This document shows, piece by piece, positions 27,518 through 35,959 of a stretch of 64,000 bases of DNA; the stretch's first letter is position 1, and every line of letters begins with the position of its first letter. This DNA comes from Bryobacterales bacterium (GTDB taxonomy: Bacteria > Acidobacteriota > Terriglobia > Bryobacterales > Bryobacteraceae). A program made the position numbers and the translations under genes. Under the pieces are notes generated by a model. That model was not told the origin of the DNA and searched no databases. It saw only the letters and a list, made by a program, of their open reading frames with translations. The stretch spans positions 21,554 to 85,553 of the forward strand of contig JAIXKK010000183.1 of NCBI GenBank assembly GCA_026954325.1, read 5' to 3'.

Positions 27518-28933
27518 TCAGTCCGCTCCACCGTCTTTGTTCAAATTGTGCAGCGTGAGGAGCGCGTTGTGGGTGGCATCCTTGTACAGATCGCCGAGGG
27601 TGGGGTAGTTGAAGCAGGCGCGGGAAAGCAGATCCGCGCCGTTGCCGGTGAGCATCACCATCATGCCCGTGTGAACGACCTCCGACGCCCGTTCGCCGAT
27701 GACGTGTACGCCAAGCAGTTTCATATCCTCCCGCCGGAAGAGCAACTTCAGGAAGCCGTAGTCATCGCCCATGATCTCCCCGCGCGCATTGTTCCGGTAG
27801 CGGGCCTTGCCGGTGAGGTAGTCGATGTTCTTCTCCTTCAGCGACTCTTCAGTTTCCCCCACGCAACTCACTTCCGGGATCGTGTAGATGCCAGTCGGCA
27901 GCAGCGGCGCCAGATCCTTCTCGAATCCGAGGTTAAAAGCGTGGCACATCGCGATGCGCCCCTGCGCCGCGCTGGTCGCCGAGAGCGCCGGAAACCCGAT
28001 GACATCGCCCGCCGCGTAGATGTGCGGGACATTCGTCTGGTAGTGGACGTTCACCGGGATCAGTCCGCGCTTGCCGGTTGTCACTCCCGCGGCCTCGAGG
28101 TTCAAATGTCCGGTATTGCTGGTGCGGCCCGCCGAGATCAGCACCTGGTCGGCAATCACGCTGTGCCCCGGCTCGCATGTCACCTTCACCTGTCCGTCGT
28201 CCGTAATGGGACAGCCCGTGACCTGTTCGTTCTTGTGAAATTGAATTCCCAGGTTCTCGATCGCCTCCTCGAGGGATTGCGATACCTCCTTGTCGAGGAA
28301 CGGCAGCAGGCTATCGCGCCCGTCAATCAGGTGCACCTCGCAGGCCAGCGCCGCAAACGTGCAGGCATACTCGCAGCCGATCACGCCGGCGCCCACCACC
28401 GCCAGAACCTTGGGCAACCTCTCGATGGTCAGCAACTCATCGGAGTCATGAATCCGGCCGTCGGTGAAATCAAATTCCGGCGGATGATAGGGTGTCGATC
28501 CCGTGGCAATGAGTATCTTTTCCGCTTCGAGGATCGTATCGGCGGAGGCGCCGCCGGTGACGCGCACCGTATGCGGATCGACAAACGCTCCCTTGCCGCG
28601 GAACAGTTCCACGTTCACGCGGTCCAGGCGGCGCCGCACGCGCACGCGTTCGCCTTCCTTGACGTGCTCTTCGTGGTACATGAAGTCGCGGATGGTCGCC
28701 TCGCGCCTCAGCGACAAATCGACGCCATAGAGATCGCGAGCACGCAAACCGGAGAGCGCCAGGGCTGTCTCGCGCAGAGTCTTACTAGGCAGTGTTCCCG
28801 TATTTGTCGATGCGCCGCCCAGTACGGGTTCCCTCTCGATCACCGCCACTTTCCTGCCGGTGATGGCTGCCGTGGAGGCTCCCTTTTCTCCCGCCGGGCC
28901 AGAACCGAGAACTACCAGATCATATTTGGGCAT
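27518..28933 (-). CDS. sthA: Soluble pyridine nucleotide transhydrogenase (Si-specific)
   Basis: A 471-residue flavoprotein of the dihydrolipoamide dehydrogenase fold that moves reducing equivalents between NADPH and NAD. The FAD site (LVVLGSGPAGEKGA) and NAD site (VVGAGVIGCEYACTFAAL) are clear. The region that holds the redox disulfide in lipoamide dehydrogenases reads GGASTNTGTLPSKTLRE, with neither cysteine, as expected for SthA. The C-terminal HVIGERASEVVHTGM is also typical. Alternative: an unusual cysteine-less relative, but overall length and pattern favour SthA. Confidence 0.92.
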   Translation of the reverse strand: MPKYDLVVLGSGPAGEKGASTAAITGRKVAVIEREPVLGGASTNTGTLPSKTLRETALALSGLRARDLYGVDLSLRREATIRDFMYHEEHVKEGERVRVRRRLDRVNVELFRGKGAFVDPHTVRVTGGASADTILEAEKILIATGSTPYHPPEFDFTDGRIHDSDELLTIERLPKVLAVVGAGVIGCEYACTFAALACEVHLIDGRDSLLPFLDKEVSQSLEEAIENLGIQFHKNEQVTGCPITDDGQVKVTCEPGHSVIADQVLISAGRTSNTGHLNLEAAGVTTGKRGLIPVNVHYQTNVPHIYAAGDVIGFPALSATSAAQGRIAMCHAFNLGFEKDLAPLLPTGIYTIPEVSCVGETEESLKEKNIDYLTGKARYRNNARGEIMGDDYGFLKLLFRREDMKLLGVHVIGERASEVVHTGMMVMLTGNGADLLSRACFNYPTLGDLYKDATHNALLTLHNLNKDGGAD

Positions 28934-29005
28934 CTCGTCTTTTCATGATATCGCCCAAACCGCGATCGGCGTCCGTTACACTGAAAGCGGCGCGGGAGGA
29001 TTCGT

Positions 29006-29137
29006 ATGGATAAAGTACGTCATCCGCAAGTGATCCGGCCCTGGAAGGTGGAACGGACGAAGATTCTCAATCCGCGCCGGGGGCATCCCGCAAAACTCAG
29101 TTCGGTTCCGCGCAAAGCGCCCAAGCGGGGCAAGTGA
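29006..29137 (+). CDS. Small basic protein (43 aa)
   Basis: A short frame starting MDKVRHPQVIRPWKVERTK and ending APKRGK. GGGAGGA lies six bases before the ATG. The peptide is strongly basic (Lys/Arg about a third of the residues), hydrophilic and without membrane segment. It sits between the divergent start of sthA and the end of the MFS gene. A role in binding nucleic acid or the ribosome is only a guess from charge. The good ribosome site and clean stop favour a real gene; the short length limits confidence. Confidence 0.5.
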   Translation: MDKVRHPQVIRPWKVERTKILNPRRGHPAKLSSVPRKAPKRGK

Positions 29138-29156
29138 ATCGCCGGGCGAGTTGCCT

Positions 29157-30473
29157 TCAGTCGCCGGAGATGTCCTTGTTGGTGTAGTCCTCGAGCATCG
29201 CGGTGGCGGCAAGGGAAATCAGCGAGCACGCAAGAATGAAAATCGTGATCGGCGCAGCGGAGTGGTAGCGGCTGAGCAATGCGGCCGCGATGAGCGGCGC
29301 CGGGCCACCCGCGATCAGCGACGAAAGCTGATAGCCGAGCGACGCGCCGCTGTAGCGCAGACGCCCCGGAAAAGACTCCGCGATCAGCGCCGCTTGAGGG
29401 CCGTACATCATGTCATGCGGGATCAGCGAGAGCACAATGGCGACAGCCACCAGACCGGCTACCCTCGTATCGAGCAGAGCGAAATACGCGAAGCCATAGA
29501 CTCCGGTGAGGGCCGCGCCGGCCATATACACTTTCTTACGCCCAAGACGGTCGGACAGGTGCCCGAAGAGCGGAATGGATAGGAACGAGAGCATCGCGGC
29601 GCCGAGCACCGCCGTGAGGAGAAAGTCGCGGCTGAGATGCAGCATGCCGGTGCCGTAAGCGAACACGAAGGCGGTGAACAGGTAGAATGGCGCCTGTTCG
29701 GCCATGCGGCAAAGAGCCGTGAGGAGGATCTCCCTCGGATGACTCCGGAGCACGGCCGCGACGGGCGCGCGTTCCACTCTGCGCTCGGCAACCAGCCGGA
29801 CGAACACCGGCGTTTCCAGAATCCCCAACCGGATGTACAGCCCGACTGCGATCAAAACAATGCTCAGCAAAAAAGGGATGCGCCACCCCCACGTCAGAAA
29901 TTGATCGCCGGAGATCGCGCTCGCCCCCAATACGGCGAGATTCGCCAGAAACAGACCGGCCGGCACGCCGAATTGAGGCCACGAGGCAATGAAGCCGCGA
30001 TGCTGGTTCGATCGCGCCCACTCCATCGAAAGAAGCACCGATCCGCCCCACTCACCCCCCACGCCAATCCCCTGAATGAAGCGCAGGAAGGTGAGGAGGA
30101 CCGCTCCCCAGATCCCGATGCGATCATAGCCCGGAACCAGGGCCACCAGGAATGTGGCCACCCCCATCAAGAGCAGCGTCGCGATCAACGCGGCTTTTCG
30201 CCCCAACCGGTCGCCATAGTGTCCGAAGATCGCGGCGCCGATCGGCCTGGCAAGAAATCCGACGGCGTACACGCCAAAAGCTTCGAGCGTGCCGACAAAC
30301 GGATCGGACTGCGGAAAATAGAGGCGGGCAAACACCAGGCCGGTAATCGTGCTGTAGAGAAAGAAGTCGTACCACTCGATGGCCGTTCCAATTCCGCCGG
30401 CCACCACCGCGCGCCGGAGTTGGCGGCGGTGCTCCGCCTCATCCAGGATGCCGGTCTCTTGACTGCTTGCCAT
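29157..30473 (-). CDS. MFS transporter, metabolite:H+ symporter family
   Basis: A 438-residue inner-membrane protein with about twelve hydrophobic segments. The MHS subfamily signature is visible: GTAIEWYDFFLYSTITGLVF at the first helix, LARPIGAAIFGHYGDRLGRKAAL (the MFS loop 2-3 motif), and RFIQGIGVGGEWGGSVLL. Members take up organic acids such as shikimate, citrate or proline-like compounds with protons. The substrate is unknown. A small frameshifted gene ends five bases before its start and may have been in the same operon. Confidence 0.92.
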   Translation of the reverse strand: MASSQETGILDEAEHRRQLRRAVVAGGIGTAIEWYDFFLYSTITGLVFARLYFPQSDPFVGTLEAFGVYAVGFLARPIGAAIFGHYGDRLGRKAALIATLLLMGVATFLVALVPGYDRIGIWGAVLLTFLRFIQGIGVGGEWGGSVLLSMEWARSNQHRGFIASWPQFGVPAGLFLANLAVLGASAISGDQFLTWGWRIPFLLSIVLIAVGLYIRLGILETPVFVRLVAERRVERAPVAAVLRSHPREILLTALCRMAEQAPFYLFTAFVFAYGTGMLHLSRDFLLTAVLGAAMLSFLSIPLFGHLSDRLGRKKVYMAGAALTGVYGFAYFALLDTRVAGLVAVAIVLSLIPHDMMYGPQAALIAESFPGRLRYSGASLGYQLSSLIAGGPAPLIAAALLSRYHSAAPITIFILACSLISLAATAMLEDYTNKDISGD

Positions 30474-30477
30474 CCTG

Positions 30478-30712
30478 CTAGTCTACGCGGAAACGGACCC
30501 GGGCTACTTTGCCGGCGGGCATCCGGAACGGCTTCGCCAATCGGATGGTCCGGTCGAGCTTGGGATACCAGCCTTGAGGAGCAAACTCATCCCCGTGGAG
30601 ATAACATTGAGCAGTTGCTTCCTCGCTGCCATCGGTGAAGGTGAGCAGCCAACTTCCCGGGAATGCGGTATCGGGACTCGTGGGATTTCCAGCCCTCCTT
30701 CGTACGCGTCAT
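30478..30712 (-). pseudogene. Small conserved-looking gene interrupted by a one-base frameshift
   Basis: On the minus strand an ATG at 30710-30712 (GGGAGGGT just before it) opens MTRTKEGWKSHESRYRIPG, after which the frame decays. In the next frame the sequence continues sensibly as SWLLTFTDGSEEATAQCY and on to a TAG at 30478. Removing one base from the CCCGGG near 30658-30663 would give a single 77-residue protein, with RIPGSWLLTF across the join. I do not recognise the family. It could be a sequencing error in an intact gene or a true pseudogene. Confidence 0.5.
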
Positions 30713-30742
30713 ACCCTCCCGATCCCCTCACCAGACTCGTCC

Positions 30743-30771
30743 TTGACCGCAGCCGCGGACGACAGTACAAT
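30743..30771 (+). promoter_or_regulatory. Predicted sigma70-type promoter giving a leaderless mRNA
   Basis: TTGACC at 30743-30748 and TACAAT at 30766-30771 are 17 bases apart, both matching five of six consensus bases. The -10 box is six bases from the ATG at 30778. No ribosome site is present. This is the cleanest leaderless promoter in the window. Confidence 0.65.
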
Positions 30772-30777
30772 TCCGCC

Positions 30778-31854
30778 ATGCGAAGAACAGCCCTCCTCCT
30801 CGTGACTCTTCTCTTTCTGGCTATCGTTGTTTCCGCCCAGCCGGGAACAAAGCGATACCTCTACCTCGGCATGCCGGATGGCGCGCAGGAGGAAGGCCGT
30901 TCGGAGCCTCCCGGTATTCTGGTTTTCGACATCGACAACGGCCATAAACTGGTCCGGCGTATCAGGATTCCCATTTTTGCGGAAGGACTTCGAGGGTTCG
31001 CCGGGAATCTCGGGACGCATCGCGTCTATTACTCCACCACGAATCATCGTCTGGGCGCGTTCGACCTTGAGACTGAAAAGGTGGCCTGGGAAAAGACCTA
31101 TGACGCCGGCTGCGACCGTTCCGCCATCACCATGGACGGTAAGAAGATCTATGTTCCCACCGGCTGGTGGTATTCGGGTGAAGACAGCGGTGTCCTCATT
31201 GCCAATGCGGAGAACGGCGAAATCATCAAGCGCATCCATGTCGGACCGCAGGCCCACAACAGCATCGTGAGTCTTGACGGCCGCCGCATGTATCTATGCA
31301 CGAGAACGATGTTATCCATCTTCGATACGGCTACGGATCGCCTGATCCGGCAGATCAAGGATGTCGGCGAGCGAGGCATCTTTCCTTACACGATGGACAG
31401 CCGGCAGCGCATCGGCTACATCTGCCTCGGCGATCATGTCGGTTTTGACATCGTCAATTTGCAGACGGGCAAGGTATTGCAGCGCGTCCTGGCGGGAGAT
31501 GCGCCAATCGCCCACCGCACGCACGGCGCGGCGCTGACCCCGGATGAGCGGGAGTTGTGGATCAGCGATCAGGTGGGCAGGAAACTGTTCATTTTCGATG
31601 CCACGAAGATGCCCCCCGCGCCCGAGGGCCACATCGAGTTGTCCCAGGGAGGTCACGGGTGGGTCACGTTCAGTCTCGACGGCAGGTATGCATGGACGCA
31701 CACGCCCGACGTCTTCGATGCCAGGACCAGGAAACTTGTGGCGACCTTGCGGGATGAACGGAAGCCGGTGAGCGGTTCGAAATTTATCGAAATCCATTTT
31801 CGTGAAGGCAAGGTGGTTCAGGTAGGGAACGAATTCGGACTGGGACGCAAGTAA
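30778..31854 (+). CDS. Secreted YncE/YVTN-type beta-propeller protein
   Basis: 358 residues with a signal peptide (MRRTALLLVTLLFLAIVVSAQ). The body is a seven-bladed propeller of the YncE/cytochrome-D1-like type: SGVLIANAENGEIIKRIHVG, HNSIVSLDGRRMYLCTR, GAALTPDERELWISDQV and WVTFSLDGRYAWTHTP show the repeating DG/E-x-x-hydrophobic pattern. No haem-binding motif. Such proteins are periplasmic and may bind a cofactor or partner; no enzyme activity can be assigned. The longer open frame upstream is ignored because of the signal peptide and promoter. The neighbour on the other strand is a cytochrome c. Confidence 0.85.
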   Translation: MRRTALLLVTLLFLAIVVSAQPGTKRYLYLGMPDGAQEEGRSEPPGILVFDIDNGHKLVRRIRIPIFAEGLRGFAGNLGTHRVYYSTTNHRLGAFDLETEKVAWEKTYDAGCDRSAITMDGKKIYVPTGWWYSGEDSGVLIANAENGEIIKRIHVGPQAHNSIVSLDGRRMYLCTRTMLSIFDTATDRLIRQIKDVGERGIFPYTMDSRQRIGYICLGDHVGFDIVNLQTGKVLQRVLAGDAPIAHRTHGAALTPDERELWISDQVGRKLFIFDATKMPPAPEGHIELSQGGHGWVTFSLDGRYAWTHTPDVFDARTRKLVATLRDERKPVSGSKFIEIHFREGKVVQVGNEFGLGRK

Positions 31855-31858
31855 TTCG

Positions 31859-32323
31859 TCACTGTTTGTCGAGAAGTTCCTCCGCGCGCCAGTAGAGCGT
31901 CCGTCCGGGGTTCGCGCCGCGGACGCGGCTCACCATCTCCACCGTGACCGGCCCGGCGGATATGCTGAACTGCTTGCGGACATACGACAGCAGGGAAGCA
32001 ATCTTCGAATCCGGCAGGACCTGTCCGAACCCAGGCATTTCCCGATCGTATGATTTTCCGTCCACCTGCATGGGGCCGCGGACGCCGTGCAGGACAATGC
32101 GGATGAGCCGGTCCTCCGGTCCAGCCACCCACGGCGAGTTGGCTAAAGACGGAGCGTCACCCATCCCCTGTCCGTCATATTGGTGACAAGCCGCGCAGTA
32201 GCTCTGGAAGACAATCCGGCCGGACGCGATGCCGGGGGAGCGAACCTGCCGCGGAGCGGCGCCACAACCGGCCGGCAGCGGCGCCAGCAGCAAAAGGCAG
32301 GTGAGGGAACGAACATGAGTCAC
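31859..32323 (-). CDS. Monohaem cytochrome c lipoprotein
   Basis: 154 residues. An N-terminal hydrophobic stretch ends in a lipobox-like PAGC, so it is probably a lipid-anchored periplasmic cytochrome. The haem site is CAACH, preceded by GRIVFQSYC, and the distal Met ligand is likely in DREMPGFGQVLPD. It resembles class I cytochromes c that serve as electron carriers or as accessory domains of dehydrogenases. The start is GTG at 32321-32323. It converges with the YncE-like gene, leaving four bases between stops. Confidence 0.88.
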   Translation of the reverse strand: MTHVRSLTCLLLLAPLPAGCGAAPRQVRSPGIASGRIVFQSYCAACHQYDGQGMGDAPSLANSPWVAGPEDRLIRIVLHGVRGPMQVDGKSYDREMPGFGQVLPDSKIASLLSYVRKQFSISAGPVTVEMVSRVRGANPGRTLYWRAEELLDKQ

Positions 32324-32335
32324 GTGGGTCAGATT

Positions 32336-32709
32336 TTACCGCGGAGGAGGCTTGGGCGGGGCGGGCTGGTTCTTGAGCGACTTGCCAATGGCGAGGTCAC
32401 GTGTGTCATTGATAGCCGTTTCGGTGCGGAGAGCCCGGCCGGTCCAATACCTGGGTCAGTGAGAACTCGGCCTGGAGGATGGAGATCTGATAGAGGTAGC
32501 CGTACTCGCCTAGGCGCTGACGAGACTTCGCCTCAGGCCGGCGAGATGTATTCCGGGTGAGTCCGCGGCATAGTGGATAATCCGAGAGTTGGCCCTTCAC
32601 CACCCCATCGGCATCCTTGGGGAAAGACGCTTTCGCGTTCGCTGTCACCCTTGACCGGGCAGTTTACGATTCCGTGTGTGGCCTTGGCCGTGGTGTCAGG
32701 AATCCCCAT
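32336..32709 (-). pseudogene. Decayed remnant of a widespread uncharacterised protein family
   Basis: Between the cytochrome and histidine kinase genes the minus strand holds pieces of coding sequence in shifting frames: GIPDTTAKATHGIVNCPVKG, then ASFPKDADGVVKGQLSDYP, then YGYLYQISILQAEFSLTQVL, then ALRTETAINDTRDLAIGK ending at a TAA at 32336. The last two resemble, from memory, a family with LSVLQAEFSLTQVLDRP followed some 90 residues later by ALRTETTINxTRDFGIGK; here the two lie side by side, so the middle is deleted. Proteins of that family are unassigned and are often called hypothetical or transposase-like. The remnant is not functional. Confidence 0.5.
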
Positions 32710-32749
32710 GGTGACGGCCGATGCCCTCGCCCGGCCGGGGAGGCGCTGC

Positions 32750-34390
32750 TCACTGGGAACCCGCGCTTGCGCCCCGTACCAGGAACAAACCGCGCGCCGG
32801 TTCCGGCTCTTCCGCCTCCGCGAAGGCCGGCAGATAAAGGCGCACGCTGGTTCCGCTGCCCGGAATGCTTTGCACCACCACGTTCCCGCCCAACTGCCGC
32901 ACCACTCCGTAGACCGTGGACAAACCCAGCCCCATCCCTTTGCCCGAACGCTTCGTGGTGAAGAACGGTTCGAACATGTGTTGCCGCGTATCGGAGTCCA
33001 TCCCCCGGCCGGTATCGGAGACCGTGAGAACGACGTAATCACCCGCGGAAAGCTGTGCAAGACGGCGGGCGGTTGGCGCGTCGAGACCGGCGTTGGCTGT
33101 CTCCAATGTGATTTTTCCGCCGGCGGGCATGGCGTCGCGAGCATTCACCGCGAGATTCAGAATCGCCTGCTCCAGCCAGCCCGAGTCCGCCTTCACCCGG
33201 CTCAGTTCCAGATCGAGGATCGTGCTGATCTGGATCCTGTCCCCCAGCAACATCTGAAGCATCGGCTTCATTCCGTGAATCAACTCGTTCAGTCCGAAAA
33301 CGGCGGCCTTCATCGGTTGCTTGCGGCTGAAGGCAAGCAATTGGCTGGTTAGCGCCGTGGCGCGCTCTCCGGCTTTCTTGATCTCCTCCACGTCGCGCCT
33401 CAAAGGATCCTCCGGATGCAGCGTGTGCAGAACGAGTTCACTGTACCCGTTGATGGAGGTCAGAAGATCGTTGAACTGCTGGGCGATGCCGCCGGCAAGG
33501 CGTTCCACCGCTTCCATCGAACCCGCGAATTCTTCGCGATGCGATTCCGGAATTGGAAACGCCACCACCACCGCCGAACCCGGCTGTTGGTTGCCTGCCC
33601 GAAGCGAGGAGACCGCGGTGTACACCGCAATCGTCTCGCCGTCCTTGGTGCGCCAGGCGGCTTCCCCTTTCTGTTGTCCTCCACCAGCAATCAGGTCAGC
33701 GATCGCGATCTGAGTCCGCGGCCATTCCTCCCGCGGCAGTAGTAGTTCCCAATAATGCCTCCCGCCGGGTTCCGGACCGCGATAGCCCGTCAGTTCCTCG
33801 AATGCCTGGTTGTGTTTTACCACCATCCCATCACGGTCCACCACCAGCACTCCGGCGCCGATGCTGTTGAGAATACCGCCCAGAAATTGAGCATCGCGGG
33901 CGTTCTTAGCGGCGTTCTGCCGCTCGGAAAGATCTCGCGCCGCCGCGTGATAAACCGCGCGGCCATGCTCCGTGGACTCGGTCAGGTGGAAGTGGAGTGG
34001 AACGTAAGTGCCGTTCTTCCGCTGTCCCGTGATCTCCACGCCCATTGCGTTCGGCGTCCGCTGCGGGGCAAGCAGCGATTCCAACCCCCGGCCCGGTTCG
34101 GTGAGGCTCGAGGCCGTTGGGATTAAGATGCCGATGCTGCGGCCAATGACCTCTTGGGCCCGGTAGCCGAAAGTCTGCTCAGCGGCAGCGTTAAAAGACC
34201 GGATGCAGCCTTGTTCGCCGATTGTGAACATGGGATCGGGCGAGCCTTCTTCCAGCTTTCGAAGGCGCGCTTCCTGTTCCCGTTTTTCCATCTGGAGACG
34301 GCGCCCCAGTTGCCTTTGGAGAAATGTGGCGGGCAGGCCGGCGGCGATCGCTAACAGAATGCCGACCGTGAAGATGATGGTGATCTCCAT
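32750..34390 (-). CDS. PAS-domain sensor histidine kinase lacking the phospho-acceptor histidine
   Basis: 546 residues: one N-terminal membrane helix (5-24), two PAS domains (about 45-150 and 165-280), a HisKA-like helix pair (290-360) and a HATPase_c domain with N-box NLAVNARDAMP, G1 DTGRGM, F-box FEPFFTTK and G2 GMGLGLSTVYG. In this kinase family the H-box reads LAGGxAHDFNNLL; here it is LAGGIAQQFNDLL, with Gln304 (codon 33479-33481) in place of His. Either the protein acts as an ATP-binding sensor without autophosphorylation, or it has lost function. No response regulator is adjacent. The region 34391-34510 before it contains two CCGGTAC direct repeats but no clear ribosome site. Confidence 0.9.
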   Translation of the reverse strand: MEITIIFTVGILLAIAAGLPATFLQRQLGRRLQMEKREQEARLRKLEEGSPDPMFTIGEQGCIRSFNAAAEQTFGYRAQEVIGRSIGILIPTASSLTEPGRGLESLLAPQRTPNAMGVEITGQRKNGTYVPLHFHLTESTEHGRAVYHAAARDLSERQNAAKNARDAQFLGGILNSIGAGVLVVDRDGMVVKHNQAFEELTGYRGPEPGGRHYWELLLPREEWPRTQIAIADLIAGGGQQKGEAAWRTKDGETIAVYTAVSSLRAGNQQPGSAVVVAFPIPESHREEFAGSMEAVERLAGGIAQQFNDLLTSINGYSELVLHTLHPEDPLRRDVEEIKKAGERATALTSQLLAFSRKQPMKAAVFGLNELIHGMKPMLQMLLGDRIQISTILDLELSRVKADSGWLEQAILNLAVNARDAMPAGGKITLETANAGLDAPTARRLAQLSAGDYVVLTVSDTGRGMDSDTRQHMFEPFFTTKRSGKGMGLGLSTVYGVVRQLGGNVVVQSIPGSGTSVRLYLPAFAEAEEPEPARGLFLVRGASAGSQ

Positions 34391-34510
34391 ATACCGTAAC
34401 TAAGGAAAATACCAAGGAGGAGCGTCTTAAGCTAGATCCCTTAGGGGAAGTCCGTACTACGTCCTCGTCCGGTACTTTCCTGCTAAGCTGGTCCCGGTAC
34501 CCAGAGTACC

Positions 34511-34783
34511 TCAATCCCCAACCGCCTGCTTCTTCTTCCTCTGAATCTCCTGCATCACACTTCCCACCAGGTCCTTGGCGTCGTTGATGCACTTTTGCAC
34601 AATCTGGATATCCATCGCGGGCTTTCCAGGCTGGCGCGCGCTCTGGCAATATACGCCGTGCTGGCCTACCATCACCAGGGCATCCGTCAGCAAATCGAGC
34701 GTCAATGCGAGCCGTCCGCGCTCGAGCCCCATTTGAAACTCGTAGTTTTCCAGTTCGTCGCTCTTCTCTTTGAATACGCTCAT
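34511..34783 (-). CDS. Hypothetical protein (90 aa)
   Basis: I do not recognise the family. The protein is predicted to be all-helical and soluble (ELENYEFQMGLERGRLAL, QIVQKCINDAKDLVGSVM), ending in a lysine-rich tail QRKKKQAVGD. It lies between the histidine kinase and the divergent aminotransferase operon. Codon use and a complete frame support it; there is no clear ribosome site. Confidence 0.6.
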   Translation of the reverse strand: MSVFKEKSDELENYEFQMGLERGRLALTLDLLTDALVMVGQHGVYCQSARQPGKPAMDIQIVQKCINDAKDLVGSVMQEIQRKKKQAVGD

Positions 34784-34834
34784 GAGGGATAAAGGGGTTC
34801 TCTTTCCATCTTAGAGCCTCGCTATGCTGGAGTG

Positions 34835-35959
34835 ATGCAAATACCTCAATGGCCGGTGGCGGATGGGCGGGAGCGGGAACTGATCGAAGAGGTGCTTCGA
34901 AGCAAGCAGTGGGGCGGATACCACGAAATGGTGGAACGCTTCGAGCAGCAGTTTGCCGCGTTTCAGCACTGCCTTTATGGAGTCAGCGCAGTCAATGGTT
35001 CCATGACGCTCGAGATGCTGCTGTCGAGTCTCGGAATCGGCGCGGGAGACGAAGTAATCGTACCGGCGATCTCATTCGTCTCCACCGCTACGGCGGTTTC
35101 CCGCGTGGGCGCGGCGCCCGTCTTCGTGGACATTGAGACCTACACCTTCAACATGGATCCGGAACGGGTAGAGGCCGCCATAAGCGCGAAGACCAAAGCC
35201 ATCCTCGTGGTTCACTTCGGGGGCCCCCTGGCGGACATGGACAGGCTCCAGGCCATCGCCTCCGCGCACGGACTTCTTCTGCTCGAAGACGCCGCGCACG
35301 CGCAGGGCAGTGAATGGAAAGGCCGCCGCGCGGGCAGTCTCGGCCTGGCATCTTCATTCAGTTTCCAGAACGGGAAGGTGATGACCGCCGGAGAGGGCGG
35401 CATGGTGTTGACCGGCGACGAATCACTGGCGGCGGCGATGCGCTCATTCGGCAATTGCGGCAGGCGTCCCGGGGCCACGTTCTTTCATCACTTCATTCTC
35501 GGAACCAACCTGCGTTTGACGGGCTTGCAGGCGGCCGTGCTGGTGGCGCAACTGGAGCGGCTTCCGTCGCAGATTGCCGCCCGCGCGCGCAACGCGGCGC
35601 TGCTGATGGAAGAGCTCCGGGATCTCGAAGGAATCCACTGGCAGGACATTGACCCGCGTATTACCGCCAATTCCTGGTACCTGCTGCTGGGGCGCATCGA
35701 TGAGAGAAAGTTCGGCATGAGCCGCGACGAATTCCACTCCATGCTTCAGGAAGCAGGAGTGCCGTGTACTCCGTTCTATCCCCATACGCTGTACGAAAAC
35801 CCCGTCTACCGCCACACGCCCTGCCGCGTCGAACCATGCCCCAACGCCGAGGCGTGCATTCGCGATGCCTTCTGGCTGCCCCACTATCTCCTCCTGGGAG
35901 AGGAAGAACTCATGCGCGAGGTTGCGGCGGCCATCCGCCGCGCTATTGTAAGGAGATGA
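34835..35959 (+). CDS. DegT/DnrJ/EryC1/StrS family PLP aminotransferase
   Basis: A 374-residue sugar aminotransferase-fold protein. Visible are VNGSMTLEMLLSSLGIGAGDEVIVP, the PLP-site LLLEDAAHAQGS and the region FSFQNGKVMTAGEGGM, in which the Lys forms the Schiff base. Members transaminate keto-sugars for surface glycans, cyclitols or antibiotics. TATGCT lies six bases before the ATG, and a GTG three bases upstream is an alternative start. It is the first of five overlapping genes; the two phosphohexomutases later in the operon support a role in making activated amino-sugars. Confidence 0.93.
   Translation: MQIPQWPVADGRERELIEEVLRSKQWGGYHEMVERFEQQFAAFQHCLYGVSAVNGSMTLEMLLSSLGIGAGDEVIVPAISFVSTATAVSRVGAAPVFVDIETYTFNMDPERVEAAISAKTKAILVVHFGGPLADMDRLQAIASAHGLLLLEDAAHAQGSEWKGRRAGSLGLASSFSFQNGKVMTAGEGGMVLTGDESLAAAMRSFGNCGRRPGATFFHHFILGTNLRLTGLQAAVLVAQLERLPSQIAARARNAALLMEELRDLEGIHWQDIDPRITANSWYLLLGRIDERKFGMSRDEFHSMLQEAGVPCTPFYPHTLYENPVYRHTPCRVEPCPNAEACIRDAFWLPHYLLLGEEELMREVAAAIRRAIVRR

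Noticed and set aside
27277..27558. 93-codon plus-strand frame between glpK and sthA
   Set aside because: Runs into antisense of sthA, lacks a ribosome site, and its cysteine-rich translation resembles nothing known.
34469..34500. CCGGTAC direct repeats upstream of the histidine kinase as an operator
   Set aside because: Only two short GC-rich copies, with no promoter placed around them; chance is likely at this base composition.
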